Assembly (NCBI RefSeq): GCF_000758705.1 | Contig: NZ_CP009287.1 | Location: 3,596,001 to 3,660,000, forward strand | Length of the DNA: 64,000 nucleotides | Direction: 5' to 3' | From: Paenibacillus graminis | GTDB taxonomy: Bacteria; Bacillota; Bacilli; Paenibacillales; Paenibacillaceae | In this document: positions 43,087-50,961 of the stretch, piece by piece | How positions within the stretch are numbered: position 1 is the stretch's first letter | How the letters are laid out: every line of letters begins with the position of its first letter | Notes under the pieces: generated by a model | Database searches by the model: none | What the model was told of the DNA's origin: nothing | What the model saw: only the letters and a program-made list of their open reading frames with translations | Translations under genes and position numbers: made by a program

Positions 43087-44790
43087 ATGGAAAAAACGCC
43101 GCATGCAGACTGGTGGCGGAAGTCGACGGTATATCAGGTTTATCCCAAGAGCTTCAAGGACAGCACCGGCAGCGGGACAGGAGACATCCAGGGATTAACC
43201 GGCAAGCTTGACTATTTGCAGGACCTGGGAATTGATATTGTCTGGCTGCAGCCGGTTTATGTATCTCCACAAAATGATAACGGTTACGATGTCGCCGATT
43301 ACCGGCAAATTGACCCCGCCTTTGGAACCATGGAGGATTTTGAGGAATTGATCCGGGAACTGAAGAAACGCGGCATGCATCTGATGACCGATGTCGTAGT
43401 TAATCATTCTTCTACAGAGCATCCATGGTTTCAGGAGGCCAGGAAATCCAAGGACAATCCTTACAGAGATTATTACATCTGGCGGGACCCTGCACCGGGC
43501 GGAGGGTTACCCAATAACTGGCAGTCCAAGTTCGGCGGACCGGCATGGCAATTCGATGAGACCACCGGCCAGTATTTCCTCACCCTGTTTGACAAGACAC
43601 AAGCAGACCTAAACTGGGAAAATGAGCGGGTTAGACAGGAAGTCGCTGACCTGATGATTTTTTGGGCGGACAAAGGGGTCAGCGGTTTCCGGATGGACGT
43701 TATCAATCTGATCTCCAAAGATCAGAGCTTCCCTGATGATGACCCAGCCGCCACACCAGGCGATGGGCGAAAGTTCTATACCGATGGCCCGCGTGTCCAT
43801 GAATACATCAAAGAACTGTATGCGAAGGTTTTCGGTCCTTACAATCTGGTGACCGTAGGCGAGATGTCCTCAACTACCCTGGAGCACTGCATCCGTTATT
43901 CCAAACCTGAGGAACGGGAGTTTTCCATGACCTTCAACTTCCATCACCTTAAGGTCGATTATAAAAACGGACAGAAGTGGGAACTGAAACCATACGATTT
44001 TACCGAGTTGAAAGAGCTGTTTACCCAGTGGCAAACCGGAATGCAGCAGGCCGGGGGCTGGAATGCCCTCTTTTGGAATAATCATGACCAGCCGCGTGCC
44101 TTATCCCGCTTCGCAGATGACGGGGAATACCGCACACAGAGCGCCAAGATGCTGGCTACAACACTCCATGGCATGCAGGGCACGCCTTATGTATACCAGG
44201 GGGAAGAGCTGGGAATGCCCAATCCCGACTGGCACGATATCCGGGAATTCAATGACATTGAATCGAAGAATATGTACCGGATTCTGCAGGGGCGGGGGCT
44301 GACAGAGGAGCAGGCGCTGGAAATTATACGTGAACGCTCCCGTGATAATTCACGGACACCGATGCAGTGGGATGCTTCAGAACATGCCGGTTTTACCAGC
44401 GGGACTCCCTGGCTCAAAGTGGACAGACGTTATAGAGAAATCAATGTCCAGTCCGAGCAAGCTGATCCAGACTCGATTCTTAACCATTACAAGCAGTTAA
44501 TTCGTCTGCGGAAGCAAGAACCAGTCATTACGGACGGGCTTTTTAAAAGATTGGATGAACAGCACCCGCAGATTTTTGCCTATGCAAGAATTTGGGATAC
44601 GGGGACACTTATTGTAGTATCCAACTTCAGCGGTACACCCACCGGCTTTACTTTTGCAGAAGAATTCTGGTCGAGCTGTGTCGACATCCAAGCGGCAGAA
44701 CTGCTGATTGGCAATACAGCGCATACACCCGTGTGGGGCCGGTCACTTGAGATCCCGCCATACGGCTCTTATATGTGGATTATCCGCTAA
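43087..44790 (+). CDS. treA: Trehalose-6-phosphate hydrolase (GH13)
   Basis: Cleaves trehalose 6-phosphate to glucose and glucose 6-phosphate in the cytoplasm. The 567 residues carry the GH13 regions: DVVVNHSS, GFRMDVINLISK (nucleophile Asp near 199), VGEMSS (acid Glu), and NNHDQPRALSR. N-terminal WWRKSTVYQVYPKSFKDS is typical of the TreA/TreC subfamily. GGGAGGG lies before ATG 43087. First gene of the tre operon; identity is supported by the EII and TreR genes following it. Confidence 0.94.
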   Translation: MEKTPHADWWRKSTVYQVYPKSFKDSTGSGTGDIQGLTGKLDYLQDLGIDIVWLQPVYVSPQNDNGYDVADYRQIDPAFGTMEDFEELIRELKKRGMHLMTDVVVNHSSTEHPWFQEARKSKDNPYRDYYIWRDPAPGGGLPNNWQSKFGGPAWQFDETTGQYFLTLFDKTQADLNWENERVRQEVADLMIFWADKGVSGFRMDVINLISKDQSFPDDDPAATPGDGRKFYTDGPRVHEYIKELYAKVFGPYNLVTVGEMSSTTLEHCIRYSKPEEREFSMTFNFHHLKVDYKNGQKWELKPYDFTELKELFTQWQTGMQQAGGWNALFWNNHDQPRALSRFADDGEYRTQSAKMLATTLHGMQGTPYVYQGEELGMPNPDWHDIREFNDIESKNMYRILQGRGLTEEQALEIIRERSRDNSRTPMQWDASEHAGFTSGTPWLKVDRRYREINVQSEQADPDSILNHYKQLIRLRKQEPVITDGLFKRLDEQHPQIFAYARIWDTGTLIVVSNFSGTPTGFTFAEEFWSSCVDIQAAELLIGNTAHTPVWGRSLEIPPYGSYMWIIR

Positions 44791-44818
44791 AACAACAACG
44801 AAATAAGGGGGAGCAGAT

Positions 44819-46837
44819 ATGGCTATTAACAGACAGAATGTAGAAGAGATCGTAAAGGCCGTCGGAGGAAAAGAAAATATTGAAGCCGCTACTCACTGTG
44901 TAACACGGCTGCGCTTTGCCTTGAATGACGAGAGCCAAGTGGATACAGACGCACTGGAGAAGAACGACCTGGTCAAAGGCCATTTCTCATCTCAAGGTCA
45001 ATTCCAGGTAATTATCGGTCCGGGGCTTGTGGACAAGGTATACGACGAAATGATCAGCATCACCGGAGGGAGCAGGGCAACTAAGGACGAAGTGAAAACG
45101 GCGGCCAGCAAAAAGCAGAACCCGCTGCAGCAGGCGATTAAGACGCTGGCCGATATTTTCATTCCGATTCTGCCAGCCATCGTGATGGCGGGTCTGTTGC
45201 TTGGGGTTAATAACATCCTTACGGGTCCTGGCATTTTCTTCGACAGCAAGTCTCTCGTGGAGGTCTATCCGCAGTGGAAGGATTTTGCCTCCATTATTAA
45301 TACGATTGCCAGCACAGCCTTCACATTCCTTCCGGCTCTAATTGGCTGGTCAGCGGTAACACGTTTCGGAGGCAGTCCGCTGCTGGGGATCGTTCTCGGA
45401 CTTATTCTCGTTCATCCTGATTTGCTTAGCGCATATGGTTATGCGGATGCCAAAGTTGAAGGCACCGTTCCAGTATGGAATCTGTTCGGCTGGCATGTCA
45501 ACAAAATCGGCTATCAGGGACAGGTACTGCCCGTCCTGGTCTCCGCCTATTTGCTCGCCCGTCTGGAGCGGTGGCTAAATAAAAAGGTCCCTGACTCCTT
45601 CAAGCTGCTGATTGTAGCGCCAGTGGCCCTGCTGATTACTGGATTTCTGGCCTTCACAGTTATCGGACCCATCACCTTCGTCATTGCCAATGCAATTACT
45701 TCCGGACTGGTCAGCATCTTTGGCGGATTCCCGGCACTGGGAGGATTGATCTATGGGGGACTGTACGCGCTCCTGGTTATTACAGGGATGCATCATACCT
45801 TCCTGGCTGTCGATATCCAGCTAATCGGTTCGGAAGGAGGGACCTTCCTGTGGCCGATGCTGGCATTATCGAACATTGCCCAAGGGGCTGCCGCACTCGG
45901 GATGATGTTTGTAGCCAAACAGGAAAAAACTAAGGGGCTGGCTGTCACTTCCTCCATCTCCGCTTTTCTGGGAGTTACGGAGCCTGCCATCTTTGGGGTG
46001 AACGTGCGCTTCAAATATCCTTTTATCTTCGGGATGCTGGGTTCAGCCATTGCCGGTGTGCTGCTGGCCATGAATAATGTGCTCGCTTCTTCCATTGGTG
46101 TAGGCGGGATTCCAGGATTCCTGTCCATCTTCCCGAACCAGTGGGGCGTGTTCTTCATCGGGATGGCGATTGTGCTGATTGTTCCGTTCACAGCTACTGT
46201 ATTATTCGGGAAAATCCGCGGCCGTGGAACGGATGAGGCTGACAATGTGGACGATACTGCTGTAAAAACCTCTGCAACAGCCAATGATTCCAGTAAAATT
46301 GAGCCAGCTGCCCCATCAAGCGCACAGGTTGAAACTGCTTCTGTTCCGGTATCCGGTCCTGCTACAGCCGTTAATGTGCTGGAAGTCCTGTCACCGGTCC
46401 GTGGCAGAATTGTGCCTTTGGAGCAAGTGCCTGATCCGGCCTTCGCGGAGCGGCAAATGGGCAAGGGCGTAGCTGTGGAGCCATCCGATGGAAAGGTAAC
46501 CGCACCTTTTGATGCTACAGTTGCCCATGTGATCAAGAGCAAACATGCCGTTATTCTGGAGCATGCCTCCGGTGTGCAGCTGCTGATTCATATCGGGATC
46601 AATACCGTATCCCTTAAGGGCAACGGATTCACTGCTCATGTCGCTGCAGGTGATAAGGTCAAAGCCGGTCAGCTATTGCTGGAATTTGACCGCGACGCTA
46701 TAACGGCGGCTGGTTACCCGTTGATCTCACCAATTATTGTCCCGGACGGCCAGGATGTCATTGAGCGGGTGGAAGAACTGACCGGCGGAGATGAGACTCA
46801 TCACAATGCGGTATTAAAGATCTATCTGCAAGGTTAA
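44819..46837 (+). CDS. treP: PTS trehalose permease, EIIBCA fusion
   Basis: A 672-residue membrane protein. EIIB at about 1-85 with the phosphorylated Cys27 in AATHCVTRLRFAL; EIIC about 100-470 with PALIGWSAVTRFGGSP and TGMHHTFLAVDIQLIG; an Ala/Ser/Thr-rich linker; and a C-terminal EIIA-Glc-type domain (about 520-665) with active-site His in VQLLIHIGINTVSLKG. It imports trehalose as trehalose 6-phosphate, the substrate of the enzyme upstream. B. subtilis TreP lacks the A domain and borrows one; here it is attached. AAGGGGGAG precedes the ATG. Confidence 0.93.
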   Translation: MAINRQNVEEIVKAVGGKENIEAATHCVTRLRFALNDESQVDTDALEKNDLVKGHFSSQGQFQVIIGPGLVDKVYDEMISITGGSRATKDEVKTAASKKQNPLQQAIKTLADIFIPILPAIVMAGLLLGVNNILTGPGIFFDSKSLVEVYPQWKDFASIINTIASTAFTFLPALIGWSAVTRFGGSPLLGIVLGLILVHPDLLSAYGYADAKVEGTVPVWNLFGWHVNKIGYQGQVLPVLVSAYLLARLERWLNKKVPDSFKLLIVAPVALLITGFLAFTVIGPITFVIANAITSGLVSIFGGFPALGGLIYGGLYALLVITGMHHTFLAVDIQLIGSEGGTFLWPMLALSNIAQGAAALGMMFVAKQEKTKGLAVTSSISAFLGVTEPAIFGVNVRFKYPFIFGMLGSAIAGVLLAMNNVLASSIGVGGIPGFLSIFPNQWGVFFIGMAIVLIVPFTATVLFGKIRGRGTDEADNVDDTAVKTSATANDSSKIEPAAPSSAQVETASVPVSGPATAVNVLEVLSPVRGRIVPLEQVPDPAFAERQMGKGVAVEPSDGKVTAPFDATVAHVIKSKHAVILEHASGVQLLIHIGINTVSLKGNGFTAHVAAGDKVKAGQLLLEFDRDAITAAGYPLISPIIVPDGQDVIERVEELTGGDETHHNAVLKIYLQG

Positions 46838-46850
46838 CTTTCATGATAAA

Positions 46851-47603
46851 ATGAGCATGGTGATTCCAGTGAACAAGAATATTTATTCGCATATCTATAA
46901 TGATTACTCAGCACGGATTCAATCGGGACAGCTTCAGGCGGGGAAGAAAATCCCTTCCGAAAGCCAGCTTGCCGCCGCTTACAGCACCTCCAGAGAAACC
47001 GTGCGCAAAGCGCTGCAAATGCTCTCGGAGAACGGGTACATTCACAAGATCAAGGGCAAGGGATCTTTTGTGCTGGATACGCAGCGCCTGAACTTCCCTG
47101 TCTCCGGCTTAATCAGCTTCAAGGAGGTTGCAGACCAGCTTGGGCGTTCGATACGCACCATTGTCTATGAGAATAGCCTTGTTCCATGTCCAAGCAGTGT
47201 GTCACAGCGTCTGCTCATCAGGGAGAATGAACCTGTGTGGAAAGTAGTCCGTGCAAGGGAGATCAAAGGCGAGAAGATTATTCTCGACAAGGATTATTTC
47301 CTGCCGGCAGTCGTTCCTTCCATACCGGCTGCTGCCGCTGAAGATTCCATATATGAATACCTGGAAGGCAAGCTACATCTGCGGATCAGTTACGCCAAAA
47401 AAGAAATTTCTGTAGAAGAAGTGACCTCCGAAGATCAGCTGCTCCTGGACCTGCATGATTATCAGCATATTGTCGTTGTGCGCAACTACGTGCATCTCGT
47501 CGATACCCAGCTGTTTCAGTATACCGAATCCCGCCACCGGCTGGATAAATTTCAGTTCGTAGATTTTGCCCGCCGGGCGCAAATCGAAGGGAACCCGTTA
47601 TAA
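46851..47603 (+). CDS. treR: Trehalose operon repressor, GntR family
   Basis: A 250-residue repressor. N-terminal winged helix (about 8-75: YSHIYNDYSARIQSGQLQAGKKIPSES, TSRETVRKALQMLSENGYI) and a C-terminal UTRA effector domain (about 95-240), which in B. subtilis TreR binds trehalose 6-phosphate. It lies 14 bases after the permease gene. The start is uncertain: ATG 46851 has no clear ribosome binding site, and GTG 46869 (next to MNKNIYSHIYNDY-like residues) is an alternative. Its target is the inverted repeat upstream of the operon. Confidence 0.92.
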   Translation: MSMVIPVNKNIYSHIYNDYSARIQSGQLQAGKKIPSESQLAAAYSTSRETVRKALQMLSENGYIHKIKGKGSFVLDTQRLNFPVSGLISFKEVADQLGRSIRTIVYENSLVPCPSSVSQRLLIRENEPVWKVVRAREIKGEKIILDKDYFLPAVVPSIPAAAAEDSIYEYLEGKLHLRISYAKKEISVEEVTSEDQLLLDLHDYQHIVVVRNYVHLVDTQLFQYTESRHRLDKFQFVDFARRAQIEGNPL

Positions 47604-47605
47604 AA

Positions 47606-47636
47606 AGCAGCCCCCCTCCGGAATCCGGCGGGGGTA
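47606..47636 (+). terminator. Hairpin after the tre operon
   Basis: CCCCCTCCGG and CCGGCGGGGG around a short loop form a strong stem, but no T run follows. It may stabilise the mRNA end rather than terminate. Confidence 0.45.
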
Positions 47637-47707
47637 ATACTACCAGGACGTCTGCGGCGCTCACCTCCAGGATGATAGCAGGAATCAGCACACGTTAAGG
47701 AATAGAG

Positions 47708-47736
47708 TTGTTTTTGTTCAATCGGTATGATAAAAT
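47708..47736 (+). promoter_or_regulatory. Promoter of the ABC-F leader RNA
   Basis: TTGTTT (47708-47713), 17-base spacer, TAAAAT (47731-47736). A start near 47743 gives a leader of about 250 bases before the ABC-F gene. Confidence 0.65.
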
Positions 47737-47742
47737 GCACTT

Positions 47743-47970
47743 AATTTAATGATTGGGGTTGAAAAGAATAATGTAGGATTTTCTTGCTGATCTATAAACG
47801 AATAAAACGTTGAAATGCGATGGGATTCGCATGTTTTATTATGTTTTTAGCAAGAAAGTTACATTTTCTTTTCACTCATACGATAGGTCCTTAATCTGCC
47901 CTCATGAGGGCTTGATTTGCTGTATCTATTTGAGCTGCGAGAAATGAACTTTCTTGCGGCTTTTATTTTT
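47743..47970 (+). ncRNA. Attenuator leader of the ABC-F resistance gene
   Basis: Three segments compete. Segment 1, TTTCTTGCT (47780-47788), pairs perfectly with segment 2, AGCAAGAAA (47849-47857). Segment 2 as GCAAGAAAGTT (47850-47860) also pairs perfectly with segment 3, AACTTTCTTGC (47947-47957). Segment 3 is the descending arm of a terminator, GCTGCGAGAAA / TTTCTTGCGGC (47934-47960), followed by TTTTATTTTT. Between 1 and 2 lies a hairpin with AATAAAAC/GTTTTATT and ATGCGA/TCGCAT stems. A further palindrome, GCCCTCATGAGGGC, is at 47898-47911. Possible leader reading frames are ATG-TAG at 47771 and an 11-codon frame at 47815-47850. This is the design of ribosome-controlled attenuators of ABC-F genes. 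Confidence 0.82.
47815..47850 (+). CDS. Possible ABC-F leader peptide (11 codons)
   Basis: ATG 47815 reads MRWDSHVLLCF and stops at TAG 47848-47850, just where segment 2 of the attenuator begins. A ribosome finishing or stalling here would cover segment 2. There is no clear ribosome binding site and the ATG is inside a hairpin, so translation is uncertain; the competing candidate is the two-codon ATG-TAG frame at 47771-47776 in the segment 1 region. Confidence 0.4.
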   Translation: MRWDSHVLLCF

Positions 47971-47990
47971 GTATACAGGAGGACCATGTG

Positions 47991-49469
47991 ATGTCATTAA
48001 TTAATGTTACCGGCCTTACTTTTGCGTATGAGGGCAGCTATGATAACATCTTCGAGAACGTAAATTTTCAGATCGACACCGACTGGAAGCTGGGGTTTAC
48101 GGGAAGGAACGGAAGGGGAAAGACTACATTTCTTCAGCTGCTTCTCGGCAAACATGAATACAGTGGAACCATTTCAGCTAAGGTTAACTTTGAATATTTT
48201 CCGTATCCAGTGCCTAACAAAGAGGATCATACCCTTGATGTGATCAATGAAATTTTTCCAGACTATGTTCACTGGCAATTCATGCGTGAGCTGTCACTAT
48301 TGCAGGTGGACGAAGACGTTCTCTATCGTCCTTTTGTCTCCTTATCCAATGGAGAGCAGACGAAAGTGCTGCTGGCCGCATTGTTCATTAAGGAAAACAG
48401 CTTCCTGCTGATCGATGAGCCCACGAACCATTTGGACATGCATGCCCGGACCCTGGTCAGTGAATATCTGAATACCAAAAGCGGATATATCCTGGTCTCG
48501 CACGACAGATCCTTCCTGGATCACTGTGTTGACCATATTCTCTCCATCAACAAAACCAATATTGAGATTCAAAAAGGCAATTTTTCCAGCTGGTGGGAGA
48601 ATAAGCGGAGACAGGATAACTTTGAGCTTGCCCAAAATGAGAAGCTAATAAAAGACATCAAACGGCTGTCGGACTCTTCCAAACGCACGGGGAACTGGTC
48701 CCATGAAGTGGAAAAATCCAAAAACGGAACCCGGAATTCCGGTTCTAAGTTAGATAAAGGGTATGTTGGCCATAAGGCTGCCAAGATGATGAAACGTTCC
48801 AAATCTATTGAACAAAGACAGCAGTCGGCCATAACCGAAAAGTCCAAGCTGCTGAAAAATATTGAGAGCTCGGACACCCTGGAGATTTCACAGCTTGCTT
48901 ACCATAAAAACATACTGGCGGAGCTGGAGCAGGTCTCGGTTTTTTACGGGGAGAAGCAGGTGTGCGCTAATGTGAGTTTTACGATTGAGCAGGGGGAGCG
49001 GATTGCGCTTTCGGGTAAAAATGGTTCCGGAAAATCAAGCATCCTCAAATTAATCTGCGGCGGGGATATCCCTTACACGGGCAGCTTCATGAAGGATAGC
49101 CAGCTGAAAATATCGTATGTGTCCCAAGACACCTCGCACTTGCAGGGCAGCTTAACCGATTACATCAGGGACAACGGTATTGACGAAACCCTGTTCAAAT
49201 CGATTTTGCGGAAGCTTGATTTTTCCAGAATGCAATTTGAGAAGGATCTATCCACATACAGTGGCGGCCAGAAGAAGAAAGTACTGATTGCCACGAGCCT
49301 GAGCGAACAGGTGCATCTGCACATTTGGGATGAGCCGCTGAATTTCATTGATGTCATTTCGCGGATGCAGATTGAAGAGCTGCTGCTGGAATATACGCCG
49401 ACTATTCTTTTTGTGGAGCATGACCGCGAGTTCTGCAACAATGTAGCTACGAAGACCATCCAACTTTGA
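47991..49469 (+). CDS. Lsa-type ABC-F ribosomal protection protein
   Basis: A 492-residue soluble protein with two ABC modules and no membrane part. Module 1: Walker A GRNGRGKTT, signature LSNGEQTK, Walker B FLLIDEPTNHLD. Interdomain linker about 185-300, lysine-rich. Module 2: GKNGSGKSS, YSGGQKKK, LHIWDEPLNFID. Length and sequence match the Lsa group, which dislodges lincosamides, streptogramin A and pleuromutilins from the ribosome. AGGAGG (47977-47982) selects ATG 47991. It is preceded by an attenuator leader, as expected for an antibiotic-induced gene. Confidence 0.92.
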   Translation: MSLINVTGLTFAYEGSYDNIFENVNFQIDTDWKLGFTGRNGRGKTTFLQLLLGKHEYSGTISAKVNFEYFPYPVPNKEDHTLDVINEIFPDYVHWQFMRELSLLQVDEDVLYRPFVSLSNGEQTKVLLAALFIKENSFLLIDEPTNHLDMHARTLVSEYLNTKSGYILVSHDRSFLDHCVDHILSINKTNIEIQKGNFSSWWENKRRQDNFELAQNEKLIKDIKRLSDSSKRTGNWSHEVEKSKNGTRNSGSKLDKGYVGHKAAKMMKRSKSIEQRQQSAITEKSKLLKNIESSDTLEISQLAYHKNILAELEQVSVFYGEKQVCANVSFTIEQGERIALSGKNGSGKSSILKLICGGDIPYTGSFMKDSQLKISYVSQDTSHLQGSLTDYIRDNGIDETLFKSILRKLDFSRMQFEKDLSTYSGGQKKKVLIATSLSEQVHLHIWDEPLNFIDVISRMQIEELLLEYTPTILFVEHDREFCNNVATKTIQL

Positions 49470-49494
49470 ACCTGTTAAGGAAAGGGAAGCATTC

Positions 49495-50622
49495 ATGAAG
49501 AAAGTCATCGTAATCGGATCAGGAATTCTCGGGGCTTCAACCGCCTATCACTTGGCCAAAGCAGGTGCAGACGTCCTTGTGGTAGACCGCAAGGATAAAG
49601 GGCAGGCAACAGATGCTGCTGCCGGGATTATCTGCCCGTGGCTGTCCCAGCGGCGCAACCAGGCTTGGTATCGTCTCGCCAAAGCGGGGGCCCGTTATTA
49701 CCCTGAATTGATAGCACAGCTTCAGGAAGAAGGAGAATCAGAAACCGGATACGCTCAGGCAGGTGCCTTAAGTGTCCATCATGATCCGATAAAAATCGGA
49801 CTAATGATGGAACGGGCCACACTGCGGAAGACGGATGCGCCGGAAATTGGAGACATTACAGAGCTTACGGAATCCCAAACGCGCGGGCATTTCCCGCTGC
49901 TGGCAGAAGGCTTGTCTTCCGTTCACATCAGCGGTGCCGCCAGGGTAGATGGGCGTGCGCTGCGTGATGCGCTCATCCGGTCCGCACAGCGCAGCGGTGC
50001 TGTATTTATCCGCGGGGAGGCGTCGCTTCAGGTTCAGGCCAACCGTATAACCGGCGTAACTGCCGGGAAGACAACCTTTTCGGCTGACAGCATCATTGTA
50101 TGTGCAGGAGCATGGGCAAATTCACTGCTGCAGCCATTAGGCATTGATTTCCAGGTCGGGTTTCAAAAAGCGCAGATCGTCCATTTAGAGGTTCCTGATC
50201 ATCAAGACACTGGAGTATGGCCGGTAGTTATTCCGCCTAATGACCAATATCTGCTGGCAATGGGTCAACAAAGAGTCGTTATGGGTTCTACACACGAAAA
50301 TGGAATTACAGGCTACGATACAAGGGTCACTGCCGGCGGGATGCAGGAGGTTCTGAATAAGGGGATAGACCTGGCACCCGGTTTAGCAAACAGCACTTTT
50401 CTGGAGACAAGAGTGGGCTTCCGTCCCTTTACACCTGGATTTCTTCCTGTGATGGGAGCAGTTCCCGGCTGGGAAGGGCTGATTGCGGCCAATGGACTTG
50501 GAGCGTCGGGATTGACGATGGGCCCGTATATAGGAAAACAGCTGGCACAACTGTCCCTGGGAATGGAACTGGAACTCAATATTAGTGACTATGATATCCG
50601 GAATGCGATAAAAGGAGTCTGA
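49495..50622 (+). CDS. FAD-dependent amine/amino acid oxidoreductase (DAO family)
   Basis: A 375-residue flavoprotein. Dinucleotide-binding start VIGSGILGASTAYHLAKAGADVLVVDRKD, the DAO-family middle AARVDGRALRDAL, and the C-terminal FAD contact GLIAANGLGASGLTMGPYIGKQLAQL. It is of the glycine oxidase/D-amino acid dehydrogenase type; the substrate is unknown. AAAGGGAAG precedes ATG 49495, 25 bases after the ABC-F stop, and no terminator lies between, so it may be co-transcribed with the resistance gene. No functional link is evident. Confidence 0.85.
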   Translation: MKKVIVIGSGILGASTAYHLAKAGADVLVVDRKDKGQATDAAAGIICPWLSQRRNQAWYRLAKAGARYYPELIAQLQEEGESETGYAQAGALSVHHDPIKIGLMMERATLRKTDAPEIGDITELTESQTRGHFPLLAEGLSSVHISGAARVDGRALRDALIRSAQRSGAVFIRGEASLQVQANRITGVTAGKTTFSADSIIVCAGAWANSLLQPLGIDFQVGFQKAQIVHLEVPDHQDTGVWPVVIPPNDQYLLAMGQQRVVMGSTHENGITGYDTRVTAGGMQEVLNKGIDLAPGLANSTFLETRVGFRPFTPGFLPVMGAVPGWEGLIAANGLGASGLTMGPYIGKQLAQLSLGMELELNISDYDIRNAIKGV

Positions 50623-50625
50623 TGC

Positions 50626-50654
50626 TTGTATGCTTCGGATTTCCCTGCTATAAT
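50626..50654 (+). promoter_or_regulatory. Promoter of the FusB-type gene leader
   Basis: TTGTAT (50626-50631), 17-base spacer, TATAAT (50649-50654). Transcription from about 50661 would give a 300-base 5' leader. Confidence 0.75.
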
Positions 50655-50660
50655 TTTTTC

Positions 50661-50937
50661 AAAAGATAAGAATTTATGTGCTTCGCGCTATATATTATCC
50701 TTATCTTTCTCGCTGAAACGGTACCGTCCCTTTAAGTACGGTGGAGCCGTTTCTGCTGTGTTTATCTTGATAGGGGGTTTTACTGATGGCAATGCCGAAT
50801 TGCTCATTAGCTAGGAAGTCCTCATGCAAAGCCTAATCTAGGGGCGATACTTTGCGTGAGGGCGGGAGAGTAGATTCAATCGCCCATGCTTGACATTATC
50901 GTTTCTAATAATGGCTTTGCACCTTATGTTTTTTTAT
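50661..50937 (+). ncRNA. Structured attenuator-like leader of the FusB-type gene
   Basis: Two hairpins come first: AAAGATAAG / CTTATCTTT (50662-50708), and GAAACGG / CCGTTTC with an inner ACCGT/ACGGT (50715-50753). CCTCATGCAAAG (50820-50831) pairs with CTTTGCGTGAGG (50850-50861). GCAAAGCC (50826-50833) can instead pair with GGCTTTGC (50913-50920), which is the stem and loop of a weak terminator (50908-50927) followed by seven Ts (50929-50935). GGGCGAT (50842-50848) also complements ATCGCCC (50879-50885). A leader reading frame runs through the switching segment. I could match it to no known riboswitch class. Confidence 0.7.
50786..50836 (+). CDS. Leader peptide of the FusB-type gene (16 codons)
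   Basis: ATG 50786 is preceded by TAGGGGG eight bases upstream, a good ribosome binding site. The frame reads MAMPNCSLARKSSCKA and stops at TAA 50834-50836. The last three codons are exactly the GCAAAGCC segment that can pair with the downstream terminator, so ribosome position would decide which RNA structure forms. The peptide resembles no leader I know. Confidence 0.6.
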   Translation: MAMPNCSLARKSSCKA

Positions 50938-50961
50938 AATAAATAAGGGGCTGAAAGCTAT

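Noticed and set aside
50786..50885. Riboswitch-like words in the FusB leader: GCAAAGCC (as in c-di-GMP-I) and GGAGAGTAGA (as in THF riboswitches)
   Set aside because: The other conserved parts of both classes (the GGGCAAACC/tetraloop arm, and the paired THF core) are missing, and the words sit in a translated leader peptide and an alternative stem.
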